Notes: generated from the sequence alone by a model not told the origin. Counted from the first letter of the stretch, positions 43,133-53,030 are shown. The stretch: DNA of 64,000 bases from Teredinibacter waterburyi (GCF_001922985.1 NZ_MRUH01000168.1:186001-250000), one strand, 5' to 3'. Translations and numbers: made by a program.

Positions 43133-43882
43133 TTAGAGCGCGGTTAGTAGCTCCTTAAGGCTGGCAACATGACGGCGGCTGACAACTGGTCGGTAGTCGG
43201 TACTTTTCAACCGCAGTTCGTACTGGCCGTTATGGGTGCGCTCGAGCCCTTCTATCTGCTCTACGGCAACCAAGGTGTTGCGATGGACGCGCACATAGCG
43301 CTCGCCGAACTCGTCGCTGAGCTCTTTTAAGGTATCGTCGATTAGCGTTTCCCCGTTTGCGTGTAGCACGGTGACGTATTTCTGATCGGCTATGAAGCAA
43401 TAAACGCTCTCCAGCGGGATAAGCTCTACGCCACGGCGGGTTTTCGCACTAATATTTTGCCTCTGGCTTTGCTTGGTTGTGGTTTCTTTTGGTTCTTCTA
43501 GGCGGGCGGCGGAAAGTTGCAGTTTGTTCAGTTTGCGGGTTTTATCCAGTGCGCTGATCAGCGCCTGCTCTTGAACTGGTTTTAAGAGGTAGCCAACCGC
43601 GAGGGTTTCGAAAGCCTCTAGGGCGTATTCGTCGTAGGCGGTACAGAAAATAACCGCAGGAGGTTCTGGGATTTGGGCAATCTTGCGGGCAGCTTCCAGT
43701 CCACCTTCGCCAGGCATGCGAATATCGAGTAGGACGATGTCGGGGTCGAGCTTATCGATAGCGATAATAGCGTCGGCGCCATTATCGGCACTGCCCACGA
43801 CTTCATAGCCTTCGATACTGTCGATCATGCGTTCTAGCCGCAGACGTGCAAGCGGTTCGTCGTCGACGATCAATATATGCAT
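43133..43882 (-). CDS. algR: LytTR response regulator AlgR
   Basis: 249 residues from the ATG at 43882, with AAGGAA seven bases upstream. Receiver domain at 1-120 (DDEP, phospho-acceptor in DIVLLDIRMPG, lysine in LLKPV), then a LytTR DNA-binding domain (about 140-245; YVRVHRNTLVAV). In Pseudomonas AlgR controls alginate, twitching and virulence genes together with AlgZ/FimS; here its targets are unknown. algC is also in this window and in Pseudomonas is an AlgR target. Confidence 0.93.
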   Translation of the reverse strand: MHILIVDDEPLARLRLERMIDSIEGYEVVGSADNGADAIIAIDKLDPDIVLLDIRMPGEGGLEAARKIAQIPEPPAVIFCTAYDEYALEAFETLAVGYLLKPVQEQALISALDKTRKLNKLQLSAARLEEPKETTTKQSQRQNISAKTRRGVELIPLESVYCFIADQKYVTVLHANGETLIDDTLKELSDEFGERYVRVHRNTLVAVEQIEGLERTHNGQYELRLKSTDYRPVVSRRHVASLKELLTAL

Positions 43883-43922
43883 TGCGGATTCCTTTCGAGT
43901 TCCAGTTCGGTTTAAGTTTGGC

Positions 43923-45035
43923 TTATTTGACAGCAAGCGCCACAGGATAGCGGACAATAGCGCTAAATTCTTCGGCCTGCTGCACGACTTTCAACTCGCC
44001 TTTATCGCCATAGTAGGCGGCTAGCCGATTTCTAATGTTGTCTAACGCCATGCCGTTGCCACTGTTGTCCATATGTGCGTTGCGTTTTTGATCGGCCGAA
44101 AGCATTGGGTTGGATATGCAGATGGTGACATTGTGCGCATCTAATACCAGCTCGATACTGATTCGGCCGCCCTGCTGCAGTGGCTGGATACCGTGGCAAA
44201 TCGCATTTTCGACCAAGGGCTGAAGTAAAAAGCTGGGAATGGTGAGTTGTTGCAGCAGCGTGTTGTCTCGCTTGAGTGGTGCAATTACCTTGTCTTGATC
44301 TTGTTGTTGATAACGCCATTCGACTTCGAGGCGCTGTCCTAATCGTAATTGTTCGATGCCAATGTAGCGTTCACACAGCTCTAGCTCATTACTTAGCGAT
44401 ACTAGTCCACTCTCACTGAGGCTAGCGCGAAACAGGTGTGCTAAGTCGACAACCATGCGTTCCGCCGCCGTGGCGTCGATCGCAATAAGGCTGGCGATAC
44501 TATTCATGCTGTTGAACAAAAAATGCGGGCGAATTCGTGACTGCAGGGCCTGTAGTCGCGCGAGTAACTCGGCACGTTGCTGGTTGCGAAGCTGTTGTTG
44601 TAAGAACAAAAAGCGCAGGGCGATGCCACCGAACACTGCCCCCATCAAAATCCAAGAGAGCAGTTCATCGTTGAGATTCTGCAGGTTACCCTCTAACAGC
44701 CAATGGCTGAGCGCGACAAATATTCCAGTAATAATTAGCGTGAGACCAAAACTAACGGTACCGGCAACAATAACCGGTTGTTGTCGAAACCACGGCCGCA
44801 ACATACACAAGCCACCGGCGCTGCAGAGTACGATCCATTGCACCCGCATTGAGATCAAACCGAAGTCACTGAAGTTAAACTCGGCGAGCCCTGTGGTGCC
44901 GAGCAGCAAACCAGCGATGACCAGCTCGCTAACCAGTACCAGTGCCAGCACCGGTTGAACGCTGCACAAGTCGGGCAGGAACTCGTTGAGTAGCTCTTGT
45001 TCGCTAGTGGTATTGTTGTTTGCTTCTGTGGTCAT
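43923..45035 (-). CDS. algZ: LytS-type sensor histidine kinase AlgZ/FimS
   Basis: 370 residues. About five or six membrane helices in the first 165 residues, then a His_kinase domain with the HPK-8 style box RPHFLFNSMNSIASLI and a degenerate ATP-binding region (NPMLSAD, GNGMALDNIRNRL). The N-box Asn is in PLVENAICHG. Partner of AlgR, 40 bases upstream of it. Pseudomonas FimS lacks some catalytic motifs; here the G-box looks reasonably complete. Confidence 0.92.
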   Translation of the reverse strand: MTTEANNNTTSEQELLNEFLPDLCSVQPVLALVLVSELVIAGLLLGTTGLAEFNFSDFGLISMRVQWIVLCSAGGLCMLRPWFRQQPVIVAGTVSFGLTLIITGIFVALSHWLLEGNLQNLNDELLSWILMGAVFGGIALRFLFLQQQLRNQQRAELLARLQALQSRIRPHFLFNSMNSIASLIAIDATAAERMVVDLAHLFRASLSESGLVSLSNELELCERYIGIEQLRLGQRLEVEWRYQQQDQDKVIAPLKRDNTLLQQLTIPSFLLQPLVENAICHGIQPLQQGGRISIELVLDAHNVTICISNPMLSADQKRNAHMDNSGNGMALDNIRNRLAAYYGDKGELKVVQQAEEFSAIVRYPVALAVK

Positions 45036-45171
45036 TGCTGTTTCTAATTATTGTTGACGTAAATGAGCGAATTTGGTGGCTTGGTTTAGTTTCCACCTTT
45101 GTCGGTCGGTGCTGTGCCGGTTGTTTTCACGATTGCGACGGTCGTTAGTGTGCTCGCGGCTAGGGCTTCTG

Positions 45172-45177
45172 TATAAT
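45172..45177 (+). promoter_or_regulatory. Probable -10 element of argH
   Basis: A perfect TATAAT 39 bases before the argH ATG, in the algZ-argH divergent region. No good -35 is at 16-18 bases, so it may need an activator. Confidence 0.5.
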
Positions 45178-45215
45178 GCGCGCGCTTACTCTCAAATACA
45201 GGTTTCGAATTTACT

Positions 45216-46613
45216 ATGAGCCAAGATGACAGTTCTGTAAAACCCTGGGGTGGTCGATTTAGCGAAGCAACCGATGCGTTTGTGGAGCGCTTCACGGCTT
45301 CAGTTACTTTCGATCAGCGCCTTTATCATCACGATATTAACGGCTCAATTGCCCACGCGACCATGCTGGCCTCGGTTGGTGTTCTCACTGAAGACGAGAA
45401 AAATACCATTATTAGTGGTTTGGAAGCTATTCGAGCCGACATCGATAGCGGCAACTTCACTTGGTCGATTGCGCTCGAAGATGTGCATATGAATATCGAA
45501 GCCGAGTTAACCAAGCGCATTGGTATCACTGGTAAAAAGTTACATACCGGGCGCTCGCGCAATGATCAGGTTGCCACCGATATTCGTTTGTATTTGCGCG
45601 ATGAAATCGACGCGATTGCCTTGGAATTAACCCGCCTACAGGGCGGTTTAGTGGTGTTGGCGGAGCGCGAAGCCGAGACCATTATGCCGGGCTTCACACA
45701 CTTACAAACGGCACAGCCGGTTACCTTCGGCCATCATTTGCTGGCCTGGTACGAAATGCTGGATCGCGATTACGGTCGCCTAGTGGATTGCCGCGCGCGC
45801 TTAAACCAAAGCCCGTTGGGTGCGGCTGCGCTGGCTGGCACCACCTACCCGATCAACCGCGAGCAAACCGCAGAGCTTATGGGCTTCGCCGCGCCAACGC
45901 GCAACTCATTGGACTCGGTTAGCGATCGTGACTTCGCTATTGAGTTCAACGCTTTTGCCGCACTGGTGATGACTCACCTATCGCGCGCCAGTGAAGAATT
46001 GGTGCTATGGACTTCGGCGCAATTTAATTTTATCGATTTGCCCGATCGCTTCTGTACCGGCTCATCAATTATGCCGCAAAAGAAAAACCCAGATGTTCCG
46101 GAGTTAGTGCGCGGTAAAACGGGGCGTGTCACGGGCAACTTAATTTCGTTGCTAACCTTGATGAAGTCTCAGCCGCTGGCGTACAACAAAGACAACCAAG
46201 AAGATAAAGAACCGCTATTCGACACCGTAGACACGATCAAAGATTGTTTGCGAGCCTTTGCCGATATGATTCCTGCTTTAACCGCGAACAAAGCGGTAAT
46301 GTACGAAGCGGCTAAGCGCGGGTTTTCCACCGCGACCGATTTGGCCGATTACTTGGTGCGCAAAGGCATTCCATTTCGCGATTCTCATGAAGTTGTGGGT
46401 AAGTCTGTAGCCTATGGTATACAACAGCAAAAAGACTTGTCGGAAATGAGTTTGGAAGAGCTGCGCCAGTTTTCAGATGTGATCGCCGAGGATGTGTTTG
46501 ATGTGCTGACACTGGAAGGTTCTGTAGCTGCCCGCGACCACATTGGTGGCACGGCGCCAGCACAGGTGCGCAAGGCGGTAGCGCGCGCTAAAGATGCTCT
46601 AGCGCTGCGTTAG
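45216..46613 (+). CDS. argH: Argininosuccinate lyase
   Basis: 465 residues. Last step of arginine synthesis, splitting argininosuccinate to arginine and fumarate; homotetramer. The superfamily signature [12 protein letters not shown] (about 283-294) and HTGRSRNDQ are exact. Divergent from algZ, the arrangement seen in Pseudomonas. Confidence 0.98.
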   Translation: MSQDDSSVKPWGGRFSEATDAFVERFTASVTFDQRLYHHDINGSIAHATMLASVGVLTEDEKNTIISGLEAIRADIDSGNFTWSIALEDVHMNIEAELTKRIGITGKKLHTGRSRNDQVATDIRLYLRDEIDAIALELTRLQGGLVVLAEREAETIMPGFTHLQTAQPVTFGHHLLAWYEMLDRDYGRLVDCRARLNQSPLGAAALAGTTYPINREQTAELMGFAAPTRNSLDSVSDRDFAIEFNAFAALVMTHLSRASEELVLWTSAQFNFIDLPDRFCTGSSIMPQKKNPDVPELVRGKTGRVTGNLISLLTLMKSQPLAYNKDNQEDKEPLFDTVDTIKDCLRAFADMIPALTANKAVMYEAAKRGFSTATDLADYLVRKGIPFRDSHEVVGKSVAYGIQQQKDLSEMSLEELRQFSDVIAEDVFDVLTLEGSVAARDHIGGTAPAQVRKAVARAKDALALR

Positions 46614-46681
46614 GTGTAGAAGTAGTCGTTGTTGCGGTGAGATGTTTACTAAGTTATCCCATGATGACATAGCTTTTAATG

Positions 46682-46716
46682 ACTTAACCCTAGGCTATTT
46701 AAGCGAAGGGTTAAGT
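46682..46716. terminator. Hairpin between convergent argH and crc
   Basis: Perfect 10-bp stem ACTTAACCCT (46682-46691) / AGGGTTAAGT (46707-46716), 15-base loop. Central between the two stop codons. No long T run, so efficiency is uncertain. Confidence 0.5.
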
Positions 46717-46728
46717 TATTGGAGTCAT

Positions 46729-47502
46729 TTAGAGATCGTCGATATCGTAATCAACAATGACAGGTAGGTGGCTGGAAAAGTGTCGCGTTTTATAGATTGC
46801 GGCGTATTCTACGCGTCGACCAAGCGCTTCAGAGATAACTTGATAGTCGGTGCGCCAGCCGTCACCCAAGCCGATTTCACCCGTAGGCCACCAGCTATAT
46901 TCGCCGTCATCCGGCACCGCGAGCCGAAATGCGTCGGCATAACCCAACTGTTTAAAAAGCTGATTCATCCATTGCTGTTCGTGCCCTAAAAAGCCGGACT
47001 GGCTGTCATTTTTCTGCCAATTCTCGACGTCTTTGCTGGTATGGGCCATAGCCCAGTTGCCACAGAATATGAAATCGCGACGTTTGCGCGTGATTTTATG
47101 AAGCAGGGCCTGGAAATCGTCAAAGAATTTTATTTTCACTTCTTGCGATTCGTGCTCCGACATCGCCGAAGGCGCCAACAGGGAGCCGATGGAATAGCGC
47201 TCGAAGTCTATTTGTAAATAGCGACCTTCCATATCGACGCCGCTGGCGAAGCCTAAACCATAAATCAATGCCTTAGGCTGGTGCCGAGTGTATATCGCGA
47301 CACCATTGTAGTGCTTAATACCTGAATCAAAAAAATAGGCAAAATAGCCGTCGGGGTGAAAAATGTCGGCATCTAGCTCGTATTCGAGCGCACGCAAATC
47401 CTGCAGACAAATAATGTCAGCGTCCTGCTCTGCGATCCAATCGTATAGACCTCGTTGTGCCGCCTGATGTATTCCATCTACGCTAAGACTAATTACTCTC
47501 AT
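46729..47502 (-). CDS. crc: Catabolite repression control protein Crc
   Basis: 257 residues with the exonuclease III/AP-endonuclease fold but with catalytic positions changed, as in Pseudomonas Crc: ICLQDLRA in place of the usual LQE, CGNWAMAH in place of GDFN, and SSHLPVIVDYD in place of SDH. Crc binds Hfq-mRNA complexes at A-rich sites and blocks translation of catabolic genes for less preferred carbon sources. Sits divergent to pyrE as in Pseudomonas. The start codon and GAGG ribosome binding site lie in an inverted repeat. An ordinary Xth-type nuclease is the alternative, made unlikely by the lost residues. Confidence 0.85.
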   Translation of the reverse strand: MRVISLSVDGIHQAAQRGLYDWIAEQDADIICLQDLRALEYELDADIFHPDGYFAYFFDSGIKHYNGVAIYTRHQPKALIYGLGFASGVDMEGRYLQIDFERYSIGSLLAPSAMSEHESQEVKIKFFDDFQALLHKITRKRRDFIFCGNWAMAHTSKDVENWQKNDSQSGFLGHEQQWMNQLFKQLGYADAFRLAVPDDGEYSWWPTGEIGLGDGWRTDYQVISEALGRRVEYAAIYKTRHFSSHLPVIVDYDIDDL

Positions 47503-47530
47503 ACCACCCTCGTTATAGCGAGTTGGTATG
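47500..47530 (-). promoter_or_regulatory. Inverted repeat over the crc start codon and ribosome binding site
   Basis: CATACCA / TGGTATG (7 bp, 47500-47506 with 47524-47530) enclosing CTCG / CGAG. In the mRNA the second arm contains the crc ATG, and the inner arm contains the GAGG site, so the hairpin would hide both from the ribosome. Confidence 0.65.
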
Positions 47531-47758
47531 ATAGCGATCTTTTTAATTCGGTGACACCAAATATCACAAGTTTCATCTAAGGTTCAGGTTCCGTCATTTA
47601 TTGTTAGCCGCAACGGGGTCTTGTTCTTATAATAGACGCTTATTTCCCCGAAGTAGGGACTGGCACGCCAAAAAGATCCCGTCTGTCTATTAACTAGCGC
47701 AACTATTTCACTGAATAGCGGCGAAGTCCTCTTTAAACTATGCAACATTGGAGCCTTG

Positions 47759-48400
47759 ATGCAGCCGTATCAGCAAGACTTTATCGACATGGCGATTGCC
47801 AGCAACGCACTCCGTTTTGGAGAGTTCACCTTAAAATCTGGCCGCGTGAGCCCATATTTTTTTAATGCGGGCCAGTTTCGCACCGGCTCGCAAATTGCTC
47901 GGCTCGGTAGAGCCTACGCGCAGGCGCTGGTAGATTCTGGCGTTGAGGTCGATTTGTTATTTGGCCCTGCTTACAAGGGTATACCCTTGGCGGCGGCGGC
48001 CAGTATTGCACTTGCGGACCATCATCAGCGCGACCTACCTTGGTGCTATAACCGCAAGGAAGCGAAAGACCATGGCGAAGGCGGTACCTTGGTGGGGGCG
48101 CCACTGCAAGGGCGAGTTGCGATTGTCGATGATGTGATAACCGCTGGAACTGCGATACGCCAAGTGTTGTCTTTAATTCAACAGGCGAATGCTACGCCAG
48201 CGGCGGTAATTATTGGGTTAAATCGACAGGAAAAGGGGCAGGGCGAGCTGTCGGCAATTCAAGAGTTAGAGCAGGCAACTGGAGTTCCTGTGATCAGTAT
48301 TGTCGACCTAAGTCATATCATGGCCTATCTTGAAAGAGCAGGTGACAAAAAGACGTTGGAACAGGTTCAGCGTTATCGCGAACAATATGGTACAGAGTAG
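47759..48400 (+). CDS. pyrE: Orotate phosphoribosyltransferase
   Basis: 213 residues from ATG 47759 with GGAG six bases upstream; a TTG at 47756 adds one residue. Transfers phosphoribose from PRPP to orotate in pyrimidine synthesis. The PRPP loop [13 protein letters not shown] (about 121-133) is exact; [13 protein letters not shown] gives the substrate loop. Its stop touches the ATG of the next gene. Confidence 0.97.
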   Translation: MQPYQQDFIDMAIASNALRFGEFTLKSGRVSPYFFNAGQFRTGSQIARLGRAYAQALVDSGVEVDLLFGPAYKGIPLAAAASIALADHHQRDLPWCYNRKEAKDHGEGGTLVGAPLQGRVAIVDDVITAGTAIRQVLSLIQQANATPAAVIIGLNRQEKGQGELSAIQELEQATGVPVISIVDLSHIMAYLERAGDKKTLEQVQRYREQYGTE

Positions 48401-49057
48401 ATGAATTTAGCTTCGATTAGTTTATCAGCAGTGTTAGCGCGGACGGCGTCTGTATTTCTCGGGCGGTTGCTACTGGTGTTAGCCTGTTTGGCTGCAGCAC
48501 AAGCACAAGCCCAGCACGTTTATTACCGCTATGTCGATGAGGGTGGCGTAAAGGTGTTAAACAGTACTATCCCATCTGAATATGCGCAAAAGGGCTACGA
48601 AGTGCTGAATGCATCTGGTCAGGTGGTAAAGGTTGTGCCACCCGCGCCCTCCGAGGAAGAGCTTGCGCGCAACGCTGAGGAGCGATCCATTCGCGAGCGC
48701 TATGCGCAGTTGAAGCGTCGCTACAGTGCCAGCCGCGAGATTCTAGGGGCTAAGAAGCGTCGTTTAGCGAATATCGACACCAATATTTCAATTTTGAAAG
48801 GTAATATTCATAATCTCGACAATCAGATAGAAAAGGTTATGGACAAGGCGGCAGGTTACGAGCGGCGCGGAACAAAAGTACCGGAGGACCTTTTAAGCCT
48901 GTTGAGCGATTTACGCGCAGAAGTGGAAATTGCCAACGAGCTACTCGAAAGTCGTAAGCACGAAAAAACCGAAGTCGCGCAACGTTACGATGATGATTTG
49001 CTCGATTACAAACGCGGCGAGGAGCTGGAAAAGCAATCCGATGCCGCGACCAATTGA
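48401..49057 (+). CDS. DUF4124-domain exported coiled-coil protein
   Basis: 218 residues. The ATG follows the pyrE TAG directly, so translation is likely coupled. Signal peptide (LLLVLACLAAAQAQA), then a short DUF4124-type segment (YYRYVDEGGVKVLNSTIPSEY) and a long charged coiled coil (about 80-215). The family is periplasmic with no known function. No cysteine in the mature form, so no disulfide. A pairing with pyrE has no obvious functional sense. Confidence 0.8.
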   Translation: MNLASISLSAVLARTASVFLGRLLLVLACLAAAQAQAQHVYYRYVDEGGVKVLNSTIPSEYAQKGYEVLNASGQVVKVVPPAPSEEELARNAEERSIRERYAQLKRRYSASREILGAKKRRLANIDTNISILKGNIHNLDNQIEKVMDKAAGYERRGTKVPEDLLSLLSDLRAEVEIANELLESRKHEKTEVAQRYDDDLLDYKRGEELEKQSDAATN

Positions 49058-49080
49058 TCTTTAGTCAGGACTGTCTTTAG

Positions 49081-49123
49081 CCATACCTCGCTGGCTAGGC
49101 TGGCCTAGCCGCGGGCTGTATGG
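49081..49123. terminator. Two-tier hairpin between convergent genes, terminator candidate
   Basis: Outer CCATAC (49081-49086) / GTATGG (49118-49123) and inner GGCTAGG (49093-49099) / CCTAGCC (49104-49110). Located between the DUF4124 gene and ilvA stops; no T run. Confidence 0.4.
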
Positions 49124-49135
49124 TCTAGTAATTAC

Positions 49136-50650
49136 TCAGCTTAAAAAGTATTGATAAGCGTCGTTTTGAGTCTCTTCCCAATAGTTGTAGCCTAAATCTT
49201 TAAGCAGTGCTTCCAAGCGCTTGCGATCCCCCTTTGGAATCTGCATTCCAACTAGTACGCGACCATACGCCGAGCCGTGATTACGGTAGTGAAACATCGA
49301 AATATTCCACTGGTCCGCTAACTTGTTAAGAAAGTTTAATAGTGCGCCGGGTCGCTCTGGGAATTCGAATCGGTAGACGATTTCATTTTGCGCTTGCGGT
49401 GCATGGCCTCCGACCATGTGACGAATATGGAGCTTGGCCATCTCGTTGTCGGTCATGTCTACGGCTTTGTAGCCTTTCTCAGTCAGGGTTTTCATAATTT
49501 CTTGGCGATCATTTTTCGCTGGAGAAATTTGCATACCAACAAAAATATGGGCGTCGCGATTATCGGCGTAACGGTAATTAAACTCGGTGATCGAGCGCTT
49601 GCCCAACAAGCTGCAAAACTTTTTGTAGCTTCCTGGCTGTTCTGGAATAGTAACGGCGAAAATTGCTTCTCGCTTTTCGCCTATCTCGGTGCGTTCCGAT
49701 ATATAGCGTAGTCGATCAAAGTCGGTATTGGCGCCGCTGTCGATTGCGATTAGAGTCTGGTTTTTGGCCCCAGTATCGGCGACATATTTTTTCAGCCCTG
49801 CCAGTGAGAGCGCGCCCGCAGGTTCAGCGATGGAGCGGGTATCTTCAAAAATATCTTTAATCGCCGCACAGATCTCGTCTACCGAGGCGGTGATAACACC
49901 ATCCACGGTTTCTTTAATGACTCGATAGGTTTCTTTGCCGATTTGAGCGACGGCTACACCGTCTGCAAAGATACCCACTTGCGGAAGGGTGACCCTGCGA
50001 TCGGCTTCGAGTGCGGCTTTTAAACAGGCGGCATCAACCGGCTCAACCGCAAATACCTTGATTTCGGGACGAACAAATTTGATATAGGCGGCCATGCCTG
50101 CACAGAGCCCGCCGCCGCCAACCGGTATGAATATCGCGTCAATTTTACCCGTGTGCTGACGTAGGATTTCCATTGCCACCGTGCCTTGTCCAGCGATGAC
50201 GTCGGCATCGTCGTATGGGGGGACGTAGGTCATGCCTTTCTCTTTGACGAGATTCTTGGCGAAGGTGGAGGCCTCGTCATAGGTGTCGCCTACCTGTACT
50301 ACTTTGGCGCCACGGCGTTTGACCGCTTCGATTTTGATGGCAGGGGTGGTGCGCGGCATTACGATGGTGGCACTTACGCCCAAGTGTTGAGCTGCGAGAG
50401 CGAGCCCTTGTGCGTGATTGCCCGCCGAGGCGGCAATCACGCCACCGGCACGCTGCTTATCGCTGAGTTGCAGTAGTTTGTTGTAGGCCCCGCGAATTTT
50501 AAACGAGAACACCGGTTGTAGGTCTTCGCGTTTTAACAGGACCTTGTTGCCTGTGCGGCTGCTGATAAGCGGCGTTGCATCTAGCGGTGTTTCAACGGCA
50601 AGGTCATAAATTCGGGCATCTAGGATGCGCTTGATATAGGACTGGGGCAT
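49136..50650 (-). CDS. ilvA: Threonine dehydratase, biosynthetic
   Basis: 504 residues (E. coli 514). PLP enzyme converting threonine to 2-oxobutanoate for isoleucine. The PLP lysine is in SFKIRGAYNK (about 51), then AASAGNHAQG and the phosphate loop GGGGL. Two C-terminal ACT-like regulatory domains (about 330-410 and 425-500) mark the isoleucine-inhibited form. It makes the enamine that RidA clears. Divergent from rpiA, as in Pseudomonas. Confidence 0.97.
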   Translation of the reverse strand: MPQSYIKRILDARIYDLAVETPLDATPLISSRTGNKVLLKREDLQPVFSFKIRGAYNKLLQLSDKQRAGGVIAASAGNHAQGLALAAQHLGVSATIVMPRTTPAIKIEAVKRRGAKVVQVGDTYDEASTFAKNLVKEKGMTYVPPYDDADVIAGQGTVAMEILRQHTGKIDAIFIPVGGGGLCAGMAAYIKFVRPEIKVFAVEPVDAACLKAALEADRRVTLPQVGIFADGVAVAQIGKETYRVIKETVDGVITASVDEICAAIKDIFEDTRSIAEPAGALSLAGLKKYVADTGAKNQTLIAIDSGANTDFDRLRYISERTEIGEKREAIFAVTIPEQPGSYKKFCSLLGKRSITEFNYRYADNRDAHIFVGMQISPAKNDRQEIMKTLTEKGYKAVDMTDNEMAKLHIRHMVGGHAPQAQNEIVYRFEFPERPGALLNFLNKLADQWNISMFHYRNHGSAYGRVLVGMQIPKGDRKRLEALLKDLGYNYWEETQNDAYQYFLS

Positions 50651-51014
50651 AAATTTGGGTCTGCTTGATTTTCGTGGTTTTTGTTTAGTCGCAATAGCTT
50701 GGTATTCGATCGTTGTTGATTACACGACATGATGAAGCCGTTGGAGCTGTAGGTGATTAAAAATCAGTCGCCATGTTAATGGATGGGCCCCGGCAAGTCA
50801 TGGGCTTTAGGGTTAATTGCGATAAGAGTGCGAATTATACATGCGTGCGCGAGCGGCATTTTGTAAAATGCCGCTCCAAGGTTAGGATACGACATTAGTC
50901 CGTATCGGTTTTGCTCGGTACTAAGTGAAAAGCAAGCCGAAAGCATTGCCTGGTTTTAGGCCTGTTTCTAACCCTTTGCGAATAAAAGTCGCCATTAATC
51001 AAGGTCCGCTCAAG
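50651..51014. promoter_or_regulatory. ilvA/rpiA divergent region with perfect palindrome
   Basis: No gene is supported in these 364 bases. On the minus strand TATAAT (50834-50839) is a likely ilvA -10, giving a leader of roughly 175 bases. Just upstream, over the -35 area, is a perfect 12-bp inverted repeat: GAGCGGCATTTT (50851-50862), two bases, AAAATGCCGCTC (50865-50876). This placement suggests an operator, but it could also be a hairpin in a rightward transcript. Confidence 0.55.
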
Positions 51015-51695
51015 ATGAATCAAGACCAGCTTAAACAAGCCGTAGCACAGGCCGCAGTGGACTACATATTACCGAGATTAGAGCGGAACACGATTGTTGG
51101 CGTCGGTACGGGTTCAACTGCAAATTACTTTATTGATAGTCTCGCTGAACATAAGGGGCTATTCGACGGAGCCGTTGCGAGTTCAGAAGCCTCTGCTGAG
51201 CGTTTGCGACAGCACGGAATACCGGTTTACGATTTAAATGCAGTGGATCGATTGGCGGTGTATGTCGATGGCGCCGATGAGTCGAACGCGCAGCTGCACC
51301 TGATTAAGGGCGGTGGCGCGGCGCTAACACGAGAAAAAATTGTCGCCGCATGCAGTGACGAGTTCGTCTGCATCGCCGACCAAAGCAAATGGGTTGAAAC
51401 CTTAGGCAAGTTCCCTCTGCCGGTTGAGGTTATCCCGATGGCGCGCGCTCACGTTGCCCGCGAGCTTGTTAAGCTAGGCGGAGATCCGGTTCATAGGCAG
51501 GGTTGCACCACCGATAACGGCAATCAAATATTGGATGTGTTCGGCATGCAAATTCACGATGCAATCGCACTGGAAACAGCAATCAATCAAATTGTTGGTG
51601 TTGTTGCCAACGGCTTGTTTGCGCTGCGTGCAGCCGATGTATTGTTGCTCGGCACTTCAACCGGCGTGCAAACCTTGCGCGCCATGCAAGCTTGA
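51015..51695 (+). CDS. rpiA: Ribose-5-phosphate isomerase A
   Basis: 226 residues from ATG 51015; thirty extra upstream residues in frame are not family-like. Interconverts ribose 5-phosphate and ribulose 5-phosphate. GVGTGSTA phosphate loop, DGADE and [12 protein letters not shown] with catalytic residues are all intact. Followed by serA 58 bases later. Confidence 0.96.
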   Translation: MNQDQLKQAVAQAAVDYILPRLERNTIVGVGTGSTANYFIDSLAEHKGLFDGAVASSEASAERLRQHGIPVYDLNAVDRLAVYVDGADESNAQLHLIKGGGAALTREKIVAACSDEFVCIADQSKWVETLGKFPLPVEVIPMARAHVARELVKLGGDPVHRQGCTTDNGNQILDVFGMQIHDAIALETAINQIVGVVANGLFALRAADVLLLGTSTGVQTLRAMQA

Positions 51696-51753
51696 TTGAT
51701 TTTTTTCAAATTGCGATTACTACTATCACTTTCGAATTAAAACGAGAATTCAA

Positions 51754-52989
51754 ATGGCGGCCTCACATTTTTCCCTTGGTAAAGACAAAATTAAATTCGT
51801 ATTACTTGAAGGTGTAAGTCAGACGGCCGTGGCCAGTTTACACGATGCCGGTTACACCAATATTGATTACGTAAAAACGGCGTTGGCCGAAGACGAATTA
51901 ATCGAGCGGGTAAAAGACGCACACTTTATCGGTTTGCGTTCGCGTACTCAGCTAACTCGAAATGTTTTCGCCCATGCGCAAAAGTTAATAGGTGTTGGCT
52001 GCTTTTGTATTGGCACTAATCAAGTTGATTTGGCGGCGGCTGGTGAGCATGGCGTTGCCGTTTTTAACGCGCCGTTTTCGAATACACGTAGTGTTGCGGA
52101 ATTGGTTATCGCCGAAGCGATTCTTTTGTTGCGCGATATACCGGCCAAGAATGCTGGCTGTCATCGCGGCGAATGGAGTAAATCTGCCGATGGGTCATTT
52201 GAAATTCGCGGCAAAACTTTGGGCTTGGTTGGTTATGGCTCGATCGGTAGCCAAATTAGCGTGCTGGCCGAAGGTTTAGGTATGCATGTGCTGTTCTACG
52301 ATGTGGTTAGTAAGTTGCCGCTGGGGAACGCTGCGCAGTGTAAAACACTGCCCGAGCTGTTGTCGCAGTCTGATATCGTTAGCTTGCATGTGCCGGAAAC
52401 GCCAGCGACAAAAAACATGATTGCTGCGGCTGAGCTGGCAGCGATGAAGCCCAATAGTATTTTGATCAACGCTTCACGCGGCACTGTAATCGATATCGAT
52501 GCGCTTGCTGCGGCACTGGCGTCAAGGCATCTAGCGGGTGCGGCTATCGATGTATTTCCGGTAGAGCCGAAAGGTAATGCCGAAGAGTTCGTCAGCCCAC
52601 TGCGAGCTTTTGATAACGTAATTCTAACGCCGCATATTGGCGGTTCGACCATGGAAGCGCAGGAAAATATCGGTGTGGAAGTGGCTGAAAAGTTAATTAA
52701 ATATTCTGATAATGGTACCACTACATCATCGGTTAACTTTCCTGAAGTTGCTTTGCCAAGCCATCACAATGTGCACCGTTTACTACATGTTCATCAGAAT
52801 ATCCCAGGTGTTCTCACCGCGATTAACTTAGTGTTTTCAGCTAACAACATTAACATCGCCAGCCAGTATTTGCAGACTAACGAAAAAGTAGGTTATGTGG
52901 TGATTGATGTAGAAAGTGAATACAGTGAGGTGGCTGTACAGCAATTGCGGGAGATTGCTGGCACCATTCGTTGCCGAGTATTGTTTTAG
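51754..52989 (+). CDS. serA: D-3-phosphoglycerate dehydrogenase
   Basis: 411 residues (E. coli 410). First committed step of serine synthesis. NAD site GLVGYGSIGSQ, catalytic Arg/Glu/His with TPHIGGST, and a C-terminal ACT domain with HQNIPGV and NINIASQYLQT, the residues that bind serine in the feedback-inhibited E. coli type. Ends in a strong terminator. Confidence 0.97.
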   Translation: MAASHFSLGKDKIKFVLLEGVSQTAVASLHDAGYTNIDYVKTALAEDELIERVKDAHFIGLRSRTQLTRNVFAHAQKLIGVGCFCIGTNQVDLAAAGEHGVAVFNAPFSNTRSVAELVIAEAILLLRDIPAKNAGCHRGEWSKSADGSFEIRGKTLGLVGYGSIGSQISVLAEGLGMHVLFYDVVSKLPLGNAAQCKTLPELLSQSDIVSLHVPETPATKNMIAAAELAAMKPNSILINASRGTVIDIDALAAALASRHLAGAAIDVFPVEPKGNAEEFVSPLRAFDNVILTPHIGGSTMEAQENIGVEVAEKLIKYSDNGTTTSSVNFPEVALPSHHNVHRLLHVHQNIPGVLTAINLVFSANNINIASQYLQTNEKVGYVVIDVESEYSEVAVQQLREIAGTIRCRVLF

Positions 52990-52996
52990 TCAATTG

Positions 52997-53030
52997 ACAA
53001 AGCAGGAGGTGTCCTGCTTTGTACTTTTAG
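52997..53030. terminator. Terminator between convergent serA and feoB
   Basis: Perfect 11-bp stem ACAAAGCAGGA (52997-53007) / TCCTGCTTTGT (53012-53022) with a GGTG loop, followed by ACTTTTAG. It can fold for either transcript. Confidence 0.75.

Noticed and set aside
44455-44958. 167-codon open frame antisense to algZ
   Set aside because: Covers the algZ membrane and kinase box; Arg/Ser/Cys-rich shadow without a start signal.
52296-52721. 141-codon open frame antisense to serA
   Set aside because: Opposite the NAD-binding domain; no homology, Ser/Ala-rich shadow.
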